Source: Thermoleophilaceae bacterium
GTDB lineage: Bacteria; Actinomycetota; Thermoleophilia; Solirubrobacterales; Thermoleophilaceae
Direction of reading: 5' to 3'
Assembly: GCA_030447725.1 (NCBI GenBank)
Contig: JAUJOQ010000001.1
Coordinates: 1-64,000 of the forward strand
Length of the DNA: 64,000 nt
The notes under the pieces were generated by a model, which worked only from the letters and a program-made list of their open reading frames with translations, had not been told where the DNA came from and searched no databases. The position numbers were made by a program, and so were the translations under genes. The stretch's first letter is position 1; every line of letters starts with the position of its first letter. Positions 55,883 to 64,000 of the stretch are shown here, in pieces.

Positions 55883-56607
55883 CTCGCGCGCTGCACAACC
55901 GCCAGCAGCGACGTGCCGGCCGGCCATATCCGTCGTATGCGCTCCGTGCTCGACCCGAGGGCGTAGAGCAACTCGTTGAGGGGCCGGGGCAGGTCCGGGA
56001 ACTCTGCCCGCACGAGGTCGAGCGGCCGCGCCGAGCCGCCGGTGCGCCAGCGGAGCCGGCGCACCATCGCGGGCGCCAGCATCTCGGGGAACAGGTAGCT
56101 CATCTCGCGCAGCTGCACGGGCGTGCCTTCGAAGGCGGCCGCCAGACTCACCTTGTCGTAGCGGCGGTGGTGGCCGAGAGCGACGTCCCACCCCGACCAC
56201 AGCCGCTGCATCGCCGGCACAGTGACAACCAGCGTGGCACCATGGGCCATCTTCGATACGAGTTCCGCCAGAAAGGCGCGATCGTCCTCCTGGTGCTCGA
56301 GCACGTCCAGCAGGGTCACGTAGCGGCTGGCGCGGTACCCGTCCGCCCCACGAGCGTTGGCCTCACGTCCGAAGCGCTGGTCGAGCTCTGCCTCGAGCGA
56401 CTCGAGCGGCTCGACGAAACGGTAGGTGCAGCGCGAGAAGTCCCGCGCCAGCAGGTCGCCGAGCAAACCTATGCCCGCACCCACGTCGGTCAGCTCGAAT
56501 GGCTCGCCGTGCAGCTCGCGGGCTACGGCACGCCAGCGGACACGGTGCCAGAAGAAGTCACGCGAGTGATCGATCTGCTTGTGAAGATGGCCCTCCAGCG
56601 GGTCCAA
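55879..56607 (-). CDS. Class I SAM-dependent methyltransferase with TTG start
   Basis: A 242-residue methyltransferase of the Methyltransf_11/23 kind. Motif I is ELTDVGAGIGLLGDLLA; motif II and III regions are VTLLDVLEHQEDD and TLVVTVPAMQRLWSGWDVALGHHRRYDK, the latter typical of enzymes acting on lipid or sugar substrates. I choose TTG 56607 because GGAGGAAAAGG stands a few bases upstream. The longer frame to 56694 has an Ser-rich leader and overlaps the upstream gene by 137 bases; even the shorter one overlaps by 50. Likely modifies a glycan intermediate. Confidence 0.8.
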   Translation of the reverse strand: MDPLEGHLHKQIDHSRDFFWHRVRWRAVARELHGEPFELTDVGAGIGLLGDLLARDFSRCTYRFVEPLESLEAELDQRFGREANARGADGYRASRYVTLLDVLEHQEDDRAFLAELVSKMAHGATLVVTVPAMQRLWSGWDVALGHHRRYDKVSLAAAFEGTPVQLREMSYLFPEMLAPAMVRRLRWRTGGSARPLDLVRAEFPDLPRPLNELLYALGSSTERIRRIWPAGTSLLAVVQRAS

Positions 56608-57535
56608 GATCCTTTTCCTCCAGGTCGGATAGAGAGAGGCCGCGTGACTGCGCGTAGACGGCGAAGAGGATGACGAAGTTGCCGAGCGCGACAATCGAGG
56701 AGATGCTCAGCGCGAGCAGCGTAGAGGTTGCCCAACCCGGAACGGCCTTGTCCGTACCGAGCTTGACGGCGACCACGGCCGTCGCCAGGATCACGCACAG
56801 GGCGACGATGGCGGTGAAGAGGATGAGCGCGCGGATCGCGATCCGGTCGAGGAACGGCATCAACATGCCGATCCCGTGCGAGACGAGCTTCGAGAATCCC
56901 ATCCGTGACCGACCGGCGTAGCGGGACCCGCGCCGACAGGGTACGTAGTGACGTTTTAGCCGCAGGCTCGTGAAGGTGGTGGAGTAGCAGAGATCGAATG
57001 CCGGGTGCGCGAGCACCCGTCGGGCGACCCAGCCGCGATAGGCGATGAAGTTCCCGGATCGCACGTACGTGCCGGTGAGCGTCCTGAAGAGGACCTTGAA
57101 GGCCGCGTAGAAGAGCTTGAAGCCAAGCGACTCCTCACGGCCCGTGCGCAGAGCGAGGACGATCGTGCGGTCCGAGCCGGCATCGAGCAGCTCGCTGATC
57201 AGCCGCGGGACGTCCGCGGGGGCGTCCTCCCCATCGGCGTCCATGGTGACGACGAAGTCGTCGTCGTGGAAATCGCGGGCGACCCGCCGCAGCGCGTAGA
57301 CGAGCGCGCGCTGGTGACCGAGGTTGAACGGCGGCTCTACGACGCGGATGTCCCCGTGCTCGGCGAGCTGTGCCACCTCCCGATCGGTTCCACCGCTGTC
57401 GTCGGCCACGACGAAGCGCGGCTCCATTCCCGCCAGTGCCGGATCCGAGCCGATCACCGTCAGCAGCCGCTCGCGCAGCACGAGGAACGACCTGACGTCG
57501 AGGTACACCGGACAAACGATCCAAAGTCGCGTCAC
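56558..57535 (-). CDS. Polyprenyl-phosphate glycosyltransferase (GT2, DPM1/GtrB type)
   Basis: A 325-residue GT2 enzyme that would transfer a sugar from a nucleotide to polyprenyl phosphate at the inner face. LWIVCPVYLDVRSFLVLRERL, FVVADDSGGTD, EPPFNLGHQRALVYALR and VVTMDADGEDAP (DAD at 99-101) are conserved, and a C-terminal pair of transmembrane helices (about 226-300) is as in GtrB. The next gene downstream overlaps by 50 bases, and the upstream GT-C gene ends in a GTGA overlap, so it may make the donor for that enzyme. Confidence 0.9.
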   Translation of the reverse strand: MTRLWIVCPVYLDVRSFLVLRERLLTVIGSDPALAGMEPRFVVADDSGGTDREVAQLAEHGDIRVVEPPFNLGHQRALVYALRRVARDFHDDDFVVTMDADGEDAPADVPRLISELLDAGSDRTIVLALRTGREESLGFKLFYAAFKVLFRTLTGTYVRSGNFIAYRGWVARRVLAHPAFDLCYSTTFTSLRLKRHYVPCRRGSRYAGRSRMGFSKLVSHGIGMLMPFLDRIAIRALILFTAIVALCVILATAVVAVKLGTDKAVPGWATSTLLALSISSIVALGNFVILFAVYAQSRGLSLSDLEEKDLGPAGGPSSQADRSLA

Positions 57536-59445
57536 GGGTTCCTCACCATGATCTGGTAGTCGCCGATCTGCTCAACCGTATGGAACTCGTCTTCGATGAA
57601 CCGCAGCAGGGGGCGCCGCGGCGGCGGGCTCGCCCGTGGGCGTCCCGGCGGTGGCCCGTTCACCCACCAGTCCAGAAGGCTGTCGTTGCGCACGGCGCAG
57701 AGCCGTCGCACCGGCCTGACGGCGTCGACGATGCGCTGCTGCTGCTCGTCGTCGAGCAGGTACATCCATGAGGTGGTGTTGAGCCCGGTCGGCGGGTCGA
57801 TGCCTGTCCAGAGATAGAAGCTGTTCATCCCCGGCAGCGTCACGAAGCCGTCGCAGCGAAGCCGAAGCTGCGCCACGACGCCGGTGTAGGTGGCGGTGAG
57901 ATCGGGCGGAAGGCGCACGCGAGTCGCTCCCCCGAAGGGCAGCGGGCGAGCATCGGCCCATGCCTTGTGCGTGCTGAGCCCCGGCTGGACCACGGCCTGA
58001 GCGGCCAGCTTCACCATCAGGGCCCCAAGCCCGACGGCGACCACCGACGCGAGCGCGACCCCGCGTGCCGCCGCCCAGGCCGTCGAGGAGGCCTCGAGCT
58101 CGCGCAGGCCGTCGGAGAGGACGAGGGCCCCGACCGGCACGAAGGCCACCGCCGCGAGCCCGGCCTGGCTGCCGAAGACGGGGTAGGCATGCAGCATTCC
58201 CAGCAGGGCGAGCGCCGGGAGCAGCACGCGCGCGTAGGGGCCGGCATGGCCCGGCCCAGTCGCGGGCGGGCACGCCGCAAGCCAGGCCAGCGGCGCGGCG
58301 AGCCCCAGCCCGGTGGGAGCGGGTACGAGCTCGATCGGCATGATCGACGCTGTTCCGAGCAGGACGACCAAGCCCGCTGCGATCCGTGCGATCGCAGCGG
58401 CGGCGGAGGGCCGCCTCGGCTGGCCGGAGTCGGCCCTCCGCCGGATGGCGAAGGCCGCGACGCAGCCGATCAGGGTCAGGTCGACGACGGCCCTGGGCAG
58501 CTCGGCCACCACGGTGAACACATCGCCCTGTCCCATCGGCTCGATCAGCACCCCTTCGACGAGGTCGCCGATGCTAGTACCGACGATCAGGATCCCCGCC
58601 ACGATCAGCGCGAAGGCACCGGCGAAGCCGGCGCCAAGAGCGAGAAGAGCCCTCCCATCCGGACCGGTGGGCTCGGTGGCAGGCGGCCGGCGCACCACTG
58701 CGATGGCGAGCGCCGCCATCCCGAAGGCCACGATCAACGCGAAGTCCTGCGCCCACCCCTCGCCCAGGTCGGGCCACATCAGGACGAATGGCAGGCCGAT
58801 GCACACCGCCGCGACCGCGAGGCCGGGCCACCGTCGGCGGGCCAGGACCGGAACCGTGGTTGCGAGCGAGAACACGACGGCCGCGATCGCAAAGCCGCCC
58901 ACGTTCACCTTGGTCAAGACCATTGCGGCGAGCAGCATGCCCGTGAGTCCCATCGCGATGCGCGGGCGGCGATCGCTCAGCATCACGGCGGCCGCACCCA
59001 CCCCCAGCCCGAGCAGCGTGACGAGGCCGGCAGGATGAAGCGCCTCGGCAGCGATCTTCCCGGCCGCGGCGAACGCCACCAGAGCGCCTGCGAGACCGAG
59101 CGTCATCCGTCGCGTCAGCCGGTGCACCACGATGCCCGCCGTCAGGCTGATGCCTATCCAGGTGGCGAGGGACAGCGCGCGGACAGCGCCGGGTGTCACC
59201 TCCGCACCTGAGATCGCAAACAGGCCTCCCCACAACTCGTGCAGGAACGGTCCGTACTGGCTGTAGACGTCGCCGTAGAGCGAGCCCCCCGCGACGAACT
59301 CCCTGACTGACAGTGCGATGTAGCCCTCGTCGTCGTAGTCCCTGAAGTTGGTGAAGAGCTTGAAGTACCCCACGACGGCGAAGGCCACCGCAAGCGCGCC
59401 GTAGGCAGGCACACCGCGCGCCACAGTCCGCAACGTTGCACGCAC
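57532..59445 (-). CDS. GT-C-like polytopic membrane protein
   Basis: A 637-residue protein with about fourteen transmembrane segments. The first loop is NFRDYDDEGYIALSVREFVAGGSLYGDVYSQYGPFLHELWG, where the DDEG motif and the aromatic stretch are characteristic of uncharacterised GT-C proteins in actinobacterial glycan loci. The C-terminal 130 residues form a soluble domain with RLRCDGFVTLPGMNSFYLWTG. GTG start preceded by TAGAGT at seven bases, so leaderless. The stop overlaps the DPM1-like start, and the pair is probably a donor-maker and donor-user. Confidence 0.8.
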   Translation of the reverse strand: MRATLRTVARGVPAYGALAVAFAVVGYFKLFTNFRDYDDEGYIALSVREFVAGGSLYGDVYSQYGPFLHELWGGLFAISGAEVTPGAVRALSLATWIGISLTAGIVVHRLTRRMTLGLAGALVAFAAAGKIAAEALHPAGLVTLLGLGVGAAAVMLSDRRPRIAMGLTGMLLAAMVLTKVNVGGFAIAAVVFSLATTVPVLARRRWPGLAVAAVCIGLPFVLMWPDLGEGWAQDFALIVAFGMAALAIAVVRRPPATEPTGPDGRALLALGAGFAGAFALIVAGILIVGTSIGDLVEGVLIEPMGQGDVFTVVAELPRAVVDLTLIGCVAAFAIRRRADSGQPRRPSAAAAIARIAAGLVVLLGTASIMPIELVPAPTGLGLAAPLAWLAACPPATGPGHAGPYARVLLPALALLGMLHAYPVFGSQAGLAAVAFVPVGALVLSDGLRELEASSTAWAAARGVALASVVAVGLGALMVKLAAQAVVQPGLSTHKAWADARPLPFGGATRVRLPPDLTATYTGVVAQLRLRCDGFVTLPGMNSFYLWTGIDPPTGLNTTSWMYLLDDEQQQRIVDAVRPVRRLCAVRNDSLLDWWVNGPPPGRPRASPPPRRPLLRFIEDEFHTVEQIGDYQIMVRNP

Positions 59446-59452
59446 CGCTCGA

Positions 59453-59458
59453 ACTCTA
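59453..59458 (-). promoter_or_regulatory. Candidate -10 (TAGAGT) for a leaderless transcript
   Basis: On the minus strand TAGAGT is followed by seven bases and the GTG at 59445. No Shine-Dalgarno is seen. Confidence 0.5.
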
Positions 59459-59506
59459 GGGGGGGAGGGCCGACGCGCCCGGCCTCGATCGCCTCCCTGC
59501 CCGCTT

Positions 59507-60985
59507 TCAGGCGTAGAAGCGGGAGATCGTGATGAGCTGGGAGAAGAGCGAGTGCCCCATCGCCAGCACGACCAGGAAGGCGCCCACCGCCGGGCCGCAG
59601 CGCCGGCCGGCTCCCTTCACGGCCAGGGCCACCAGGGCCGCGTAGAGAGGAAGGAGCGGAAACAGGTACCGGGCCTGTTCGAAGAACGCGGACCGGTTGA
59701 CCACTTCCTGGTAGCGATAGGCGACGAACTCGATCGAGATGGCGAGGCTGCCCGCCATCAGCGCGTAACTGAGCACCTCGGACCACCGGCCCTCAAGCGA
59801 TCGGCGAGCGAGCGCGAGCGCCAGCCCGGCCAGCGCGACGATCGGGACAAAAGCCACGGCGGCCACCCGATACCAAGGGTCCGGGAAGCCGTACTCGAAC
59901 CAGCCGAACCGGCCGATGAAGCCTTTGAAGTAGATCTCCCAGGGTGGGTAGTAGGGGAACTGGTCGACCATGAAGGGCAGGCGCGGGAGAAAGGCCTGCC
60001 ACACGTAGGTGGCCTGCTCGCGCAGGGCGCTGAGGTCGCCGTTGATCGAGTCCGACGCCAATCCGGCCACCGGGGCGGGGCCGGCTCCCAAGGTGAGACG
60101 TGAGTAGACGACCCACGCCAGCCATGGCAGGCCCGCCGCCACGACAGCGACCCCGCCAGCCAGCAGCGCGCGCCGCCGCGCGGCCGTCGGCGTGCGCCAC
60201 AGGAGCGCAGCGAGAGCGAAGGCCACCCCCGGCAGAAGACCTATCGTGCTCGCCTTCGTGAGCATCCCGGCGGCCACGGCAACCCCGATGATCGCGCCCT
60301 CTGCGAATCCCAGCCCTCGATGGAAGGCACGGGCGATTCCGTAGAACAGGGCGGCCGAGGCGGCGAACGAGAGGTTGTCGTTGTTCACGCCACCCGCGAG
60401 GAAGCCGAGCATCGGCTGAAACGCCGTGACCAGTCCGCCGACCGTCCACGCCCACGGCGAGCGCGGCAGCAGCTCTCGCAGGAACAGGAACGTGAAGAAG
60501 ACCGTGACCCCCGCGAGGAGCGCGGAAAGGAGCCGCATCGCCATCACCCGGTCGAGGAGGGTCCTCTCCTGGGCGAGTAGGTACGGAACCGCCTCGGCCA
60601 GGTAGTAGAGAGGGGGATGCACGCCCGCGGCGAGCCCTTCTCCCAGGCGCGAGCGGTCGAGCCTGCCGTTCTCGAGAGCCCTCTTGAACTGCTTGTCCTG
60701 AGCGGGACTCCACGACGGGCGACCCTCGACGGAGAAGGGCAGCCCCTTCTTCAGGAAGTTCTGCTCCTCCGACGGGCCGGGACGCTCGGCCACGCCGTCG
60801 CCAGGATCCGACGGCAGCCTCCCGGTCTCCGCTATGTGCTGGGCGTAGCCGACGTGGCTCACTTCGTCCGGTACCCAGAAGATCGGCGTGACCGCTGCCC
60901 AGCACACGCCGTTGACGACCGCGATGGCGCCACAAACCAGCGCCGCTCGGGGCACAGCGGCCAGACGCGAGCGTGCTTCGCTCAC
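59507..60985 (-). CDS. DUF2142-like GT-C membrane protein
   Basis: A 492-residue protein with about twelve transmembrane helices. The opening loop FWVPDEVSHVGYAQHIAETGRLP matches the DUF2142 signature (PDE..H..YA), followed by GVHPPLYYLAEAVPYLL and LLSALLAGVTVFFTFLFLRELLPRSPWAW. DUF2142 members are predicted glycosyltransferases near polysaccharide genes. Its GTG overlaps the stop of the preceding small membrane protein (GTGA), and the two likely form an operon with the GT2 gene upstream. Confidence 0.85.
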   Translation of the reverse strand: MSEARSRLAAVPRAALVCGAIAVVNGVCWAAVTPIFWVPDEVSHVGYAQHIAETGRLPSDPGDGVAERPGPSEEQNFLKKGLPFSVEGRPSWSPAQDKQFKRALENGRLDRSRLGEGLAAGVHPPLYYLAEAVPYLLAQERTLLDRVMAMRLLSALLAGVTVFFTFLFLRELLPRSPWAWTVGGLVTAFQPMLGFLAGGVNNDNLSFAASAALFYGIARAFHRGLGFAEGAIIGVAVAAGMLTKASTIGLLPGVAFALAALLWRTPTAARRRALLAGGVAVVAAGLPWLAWVVYSRLTLGAGPAPVAGLASDSINGDLSALREQATYVWQAFLPRLPFMVDQFPYYPPWEIYFKGFIGRFGWFEYGFPDPWYRVAAVAFVPIVALAGLALALARRSLEGRWSEVLSYALMAGSLAISIEFVAYRYQEVVNRSAFFEQARYLFPLLPLYAALVALAVKGAGRRCGPAVGAFLVVLAMGHSLFSQLITISRFYA

Positions 60986-61623
60986 CGCGAGGACGCCTCA
61001 CGGCGCAGAAGCAGCAGCCCGGCAACCCAGGTGAGGCCCGCCACCAAGAGGACCGCCCACATCGTCCAGGCCCCGAAGAAGGACGCCTTTCGAAGTCCGA
61101 AACGATCCGCGACGGCCGGGGCGAAGCTCCACCACGATTCGCTTTCCCGGCGCAGGAAGTCGGCGCGAACGTCCTCGGGGGGAAGCTTCTCGCCGATGAA
61201 GAGCGGGCTGACAGAGCTCCCGCCGACCGGGGTCTGGTTGCCGGCGAGCGCGATCGGAGCCGCACCCCGGTTGGCCATGCAGACGCGCGCGTCGGCGATC
61301 TCGTCCTCCAGCGGCTCGAGGCTGATCTCCACCGGCCCCTCGACCGATGCCGACGCCACCCGCCCACTACTCACGGGTCGGCCGTCCTTGAAGATCGTGA
61401 CCTCCAGCGGACCGGCAAAGGGATCCACGAACAGCCTCACCATCCCGGCGCCCGGCGGCACGTCCTGCGTCTGGCACCGGCGCTCTCCCGCTGGGAGCCG
61501 CAGCGCCACCCCGCTCACGTTCACGCGGGCGTTCGTATCGGCGAGGCGGCGGTCGTTCGAGGACAGCACGATCACCAGAAGCGCGACCACGAGAGTCGCC
61601 GCTATGGCCGCGCCGGCCCTCAC
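60982..61623 (-). CDS. Bitopic protein with external beta-rich domain
   Basis: A 213-residue protein not assigned to a family. It has an N-terminal membrane anchor (about 4-20), an external beta-rich domain (about 25-175: RVNVSGVALRLPAGERRCQTQDVPPGAGMVR with C49 and C113 possibly paired), and a C-terminal transmembrane helix (about 182-206). Starts at GTG five bases after the GT2 stop and overlaps the DUF2142 gene. The domain resembles lectin-like accessory modules of GT-C loci. A subunit or chaperone of the neighbouring transferase is plausible. Confidence 0.65.
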   Translation of the reverse strand: MRAGAAIAATLVVALLVIVLSSNDRRLADTNARVNVSGVALRLPAGERRCQTQDVPPGAGMVRLFVDPFAGPLEVTIFKDGRPVSSGRVASASVEGPVEISLEPLEDEIADARVCMANRGAAPIALAGNQTPVGGSSVSPLFIGEKLPPEDVRADFLRRESESWWSFAPAVADRFGLRKASFFGAWTMWAVLLVAGLTWVAGLLLLRREASSR

Positions 61624-61628
61624 CAGGG

Positions 61629-62807
61629 TCAGCTACGCCGGCGAAGACCGAGGATGGAGAGAAGAAACGACGTGAAGAAGATCTGGACTCCGACGGTTAT
61701 CAGCGCCGCCGCCAGCACGGCGACGCGTTCGGAGGAGAGCCCGCCAAAGCCCCGGTCGATCCAGATCCCCGCTATCACGGCGGCCATGGCCAGCCCCACC
61801 GCAGCGATCACCGCGCCGAGCAGGAGACCATGCTCGAGCCGGAAGCGCTCACGCATACGATCGAACCAGGGGTCCTTCTCGCCCATGAAATAGGTGCCGT
61901 AGGCATTCGCGCAGAGACCCAGTGCGGCCACCTGCGTCCCGACGATCAACAGGAGGGCGCCCGCGATCAGCGAATGCAGCTCCCACTCCCGGCCCAGGAC
62001 CTCCAGCCTCGTGAGCACCGTGGCCATGACCAGCGCTCCGAGCACGATCATGATCACCCCTGGGACCACGAACAGGTGAGTGGGGCTGTGCACAAGCAGG
62101 AAGCGAAGATGGCGCCATCCGTCGCTGAAGCTCGCGAGCTTGGACTCGCCCCCGCGGGGGTGGTACTCGATCGGCAGCTCGCGGATGTCCAGGTCCTCCT
62201 TCGCCGCGCGGATCAGCATCTCGGAGGCGAACTCCATCCCCGTCGCCCGGAGGTCGAGTGAGGCCAGCGCCGTCCGCCGCACCGCGCGCATCCCGCAGTG
62301 CGCGTCCTTGACGCCGGTGCGGAAGAAGAGATTGAGGATCCCCGTGAGCACGGGGTTGCCGACGTAGCGGTGCAGCCACGGCATCGCGCCCGGTTGGATG
62401 TTGTCCATCCGGTCGCCGATCACGAGCTGGGCGCCGTCGTCGAGGCGTGAGACGAAGCGGGGGATGTCATCGAAGGCGTAGCTGAGATCGGCGTCGAGCA
62501 TCACGAGGTAGTCGCCGCGAGCCGCCGCGAAACCGGCGAGGTAGGCGCTGCCGTATCCGCGGCGCGGCTCGCGCACCACCCGGGCACCCTCGGCGGCGGC
62601 CAGCTCCGCGCTTCCGTCCGTGGAGCCGTTGTCGGCCACCACCACCTCGCCCGCGATGCCGCTGTCCCCTAGCACGCGCCGCGCCCGGCGCACGCACTCC
62701 TCGATGTTCTCCGCCTCGTCGAGACAGGGGATGATCACCGATACGCGCATCGACTCATGAGGCTGAGCCGCCCTGACGGCGGGATCTGTGCTCTCGATGG
62801 TGCTCAT
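61629..62807 (-). CDS. Polyprenyl-phosphate glycosyltransferase (GT2, DPM1 type)
   Basis: A 392-residue GT2 with an N-terminal catalytic domain and four C-terminal transmembrane helices. VSVIIPCLDEAENIEECVRRA, VVVADNGSTDGS, RGYGSAYLAGFAAARGDYLVMLDADLSY (DAD at 105-107), HCGMRAVRRTALASL and PIEYHPRGGESKLASFSDGW match polyprenyl-phosphate sugar synthases. ATG 62807 is preferred over the frame to 62981. It heads the operon with the small bitopic protein and the DUF2142 gene and could make their lipid-linked sugar. Confidence 0.9.
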   Translation of the reverse strand: MSTIESTDPAVRAAQPHESMRVSVIIPCLDEAENIEECVRRARRVLGDSGIAGEVVVADNGSTDGSAELAAAEGARVVREPRRGYGSAYLAGFAAARGDYLVMLDADLSYAFDDIPRFVSRLDDGAQLVIGDRMDNIQPGAMPWLHRYVGNPVLTGILNLFFRTGVKDAHCGMRAVRRTALASLDLRATGMEFASEMLIRAAKEDLDIRELPIEYHPRGGESKLASFSDGWRHLRFLLVHSPTHLFVVPGVIMIVLGALVMATVLTRLEVLGREWELHSLIAGALLLIVGTQVAALGLCANAYGTYFMGEKDPWFDRMRERFRLEHGLLLGAVIAAVGLAMAAVIAGIWIDRGFGGLSSERVAVLAAALITVGVQIFFTSFLLSILGLRRRS

Positions 62808-62893
62808 AGGGACCGGGGGGCGGAGGGCGTCCTGCTGCCCACACCACCATCCGGAACGCACGAAGGAGTTCGAAGTCGCGGCGAACGGGCAAT

Positions 62894-63862
62894 CTATCGA
62901 AGGACTCGGCGCGCCCACTCCTCCGGCGAGACGCCGGAGAAGTCTCCCCGCCGGCCCTTGAGGGCGTAGCGGGCGATCCACGGCAGCCGTCGCAGAGGCT
63001 CAGGGTCGTACATGAGCGACTTCACGAGGTAGCCGGCGGTCAGCCCGGCGAAGGCCAGCGGCGTGACGCGGCCGTGACGCTGCTTGATCCAGATGAAGTT
63101 GCGCACCCGATAGAGGTCCTTCCAGAAGCCCTGCCAGGAGGAGGAGGCGTAGTGCTGGCCCAGCACCAGGTTCCAGAAACGGCTGCGGGCGGTGGCGCTT
63201 CCTCCGCCGACCGGGATCTTGTGCACCAGCTCACTCTCCGGGACGAGCCGTATGTCCCCGTGGCGGCGCAGTCGCAGCGACCACTCGGCATCGTCGTATC
63301 CGATGAAGAACTCCGCGCGCGGCAGCCCGACCTCACGCGCGACGTGTGTTCGCACGAGCAGCCCGACGAAGGAGGAACAGCCCACGGCGGCGTAGCTGCC
63401 CGGCTTGCGGGCCCCGCCGGGCAGAGGGGTGATGAAGCGGCCCATCCGGCAGCGGTGGAGCGGATCGACGGTGCCGTCGGGGTGAACCACCTCCGTGCAC
63501 ACCGCCACCGTTCGCGGGTCGCCGGCCGGCGGGGCGCCCAGCAGCCGCTCGAGGGCATCGTGGCGCGGCTCGGCGTCGTCGTCCATCAACCACATCCAGT
63601 CGCGGCCGGCTTCCACGCAGAGCCTCACTCCCTCCGCGTACCCGCCCGCACCCCCCGTGTTGCGCTCGCTGCGGTGGTAGGCGATGCCGGGCCGCTCGAG
63701 CAGCCCCTCGGTCCTCAGCAGCTCCTCGGTACCGTCGGAGGAGGCGTTGTCGTAGACGATCACGAGGTCGACGGGGTGCGTCTGGGAAAAGAGCGCCCGC
63801 AGGCACTCCGTCAGCAGCTCCTTGCGGTCGCGCGTGAGCACGAAGGCGCAGACGGTGGCCAT
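62894..63862 (-). CDS. Glycosyltransferase family 2, GlfT/rhamnosyltransferase-like
   Basis: A 322-residue GT2 enzyme. VCAFVLTRDRKELLTECLRAL, VDLVIVYDNASSDGTEELL, RNTGGAGGYAEGV and WLMDDDAEP (DDD at 94-96) are clear; FFIGYDDAEWSLRLRRHGDI gives the acceptor-side acidic motif. The MDDD and GYDDAEW motifs are shared with galactofuranosyl- and rhamnosyltransferases such as GlfT1. Downstream 130 residues (FWNLVLGQHYASSSWQGFWKDLYR) are family-typical. TAACGT eight bases upstream of ATG, overlapping the previous stop, may be a near-leaderless promoter. Confidence 0.88.
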   Translation of the reverse strand: MATVCAFVLTRDRKELLTECLRALFSQTHPVDLVIVYDNASSDGTEELLRTEGLLERPGIAYHRSERNTGGAGGYAEGVRLCVEAGRDWMWLMDDDAEPRHDALERLLGAPPAGDPRTVAVCTEVVHPDGTVDPLHRCRMGRFITPLPGGARKPGSYAAVGCSSFVGLLVRTHVAREVGLPRAEFFIGYDDAEWSLRLRRHGDIRLVPESELVHKIPVGGGSATARSRFWNLVLGQHYASSSWQGFWKDLYRVRNFIWIKQRHGRVTPLAFAGLTAGYLVKSLMYDPEPLRRLPWIARYALKGRRGDFSGVSPEEWARRVLR

Positions 63863-63873
63863 CGCGCGAGACG

Positions 63874-64000
63874 TTAGTGGCGGCCGGGCGACCAGTAGGC
63901 CGGCAGCGCGGAGAAGCGCACCTTCACGGCGTGCGGCAGGCGCTCGTGGCGGATGCCGAGTTGCAGCCCGGCGAACTTGGCGGCCTCGTAGGCGGCGGAG
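63874..64000 (-). CDS. 3' end of an unidentified gene (partial)
   Basis: The open frame runs in from beyond the window edge and ends at TAA (63874-63876 on the minus strand). The visible C-terminus reads SAAYEAAKFAGLQLGIRHERL, then PHAVKVRFSALPAYWSPGRH. The Ala/Gly/Leu-rich helix and basic end recall C-termini of membrane-associated glycosyltransferases, but too little is present to name it. Confidence 0.6.
   Translation of the reverse strand, partial: SAAYEAAKFAGLQLGIRHERLPHAVKVRFSALPAYWSPGRH

Overview
The window is uniformly GC-rich and densely coded. It has many GTG starts, 1-4 base stop/start overlaps, two F420-type oxidoreductase genes, an nrdR-nrdJ operon and a decaprenyl-phosphoryl-arabinose gene set. 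Together these point to a high-GC actinobacterium. Thermoleophilia/Solirubrobacterales is my best guess, by inference only. No rRNA, CRISPR array or insertion sequence is visible, and no stretch longer than 300 bases lacks a gene.

Layout. (1) 141-8451: a defence block made of a type I restriction-modification operon (hsdM-hsdS-hsdR, minus strand) and a divergent DUF433/PIN-like toxin-antitoxin pair. It lies on the 3' side of a tRNA-Thr gene, the usual place for an integrated island. (2) 8604-13042: a polytopic membrane protein, a secreted GH88 unsaturated-glucuronyl hydrolase and a divergent secreted protein shaped like a polysaccharide lyase. (3) 13082-22184: an EamA transporter; a three-gene envelope/stress operon with a SigB/SigF-type promoter; tmk-holB; a sugar epimerase; an O-antigen-ligase-like protein; and nrdR. 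(4) 22174-26289: class II ribonucleotide reductase, interrupted by a LAGLIDADG intein exactly at the predicted thiyl-radical cysteine. (5) 26302-37191: mixed metabolism and housekeeping (nitrilase, F420 enzymes, MreB paralogue with a coupled 51-residue ORF, Zn-ADH, LigD polymerase domain, flavin monooxygenase, GreA, flavin reductase, reductase) with two small tandem repeats and an SDR remnant. (6) 37221-64000: a large cell-surface glycan locus with a Wzt/Wzm-type ABC exporter, a HAD-domain protein, several GT2/GT4 transferases, five polytopic GT-C-like proteins, a flippase-like protein, and a full candidate pathway to decaprenyl-phosphoryl-arabinose (UbiA-type phosphoribosyltransferase, PAP2 phosphatase, DprE1, DprE2).

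How the parts fit. Genes of region 6 could make a lipid-linked pentofuranose donor on the inner face, move it across the membrane, and use it with the GT-C enzymes to build an arabinan-like surface polymer. The ABC exporter would handle a second polymer. Across the whole window several genes have a -10 hexamer exactly six bases upstream of an ATG or GTG, which indicates widespread leaderless transcription.
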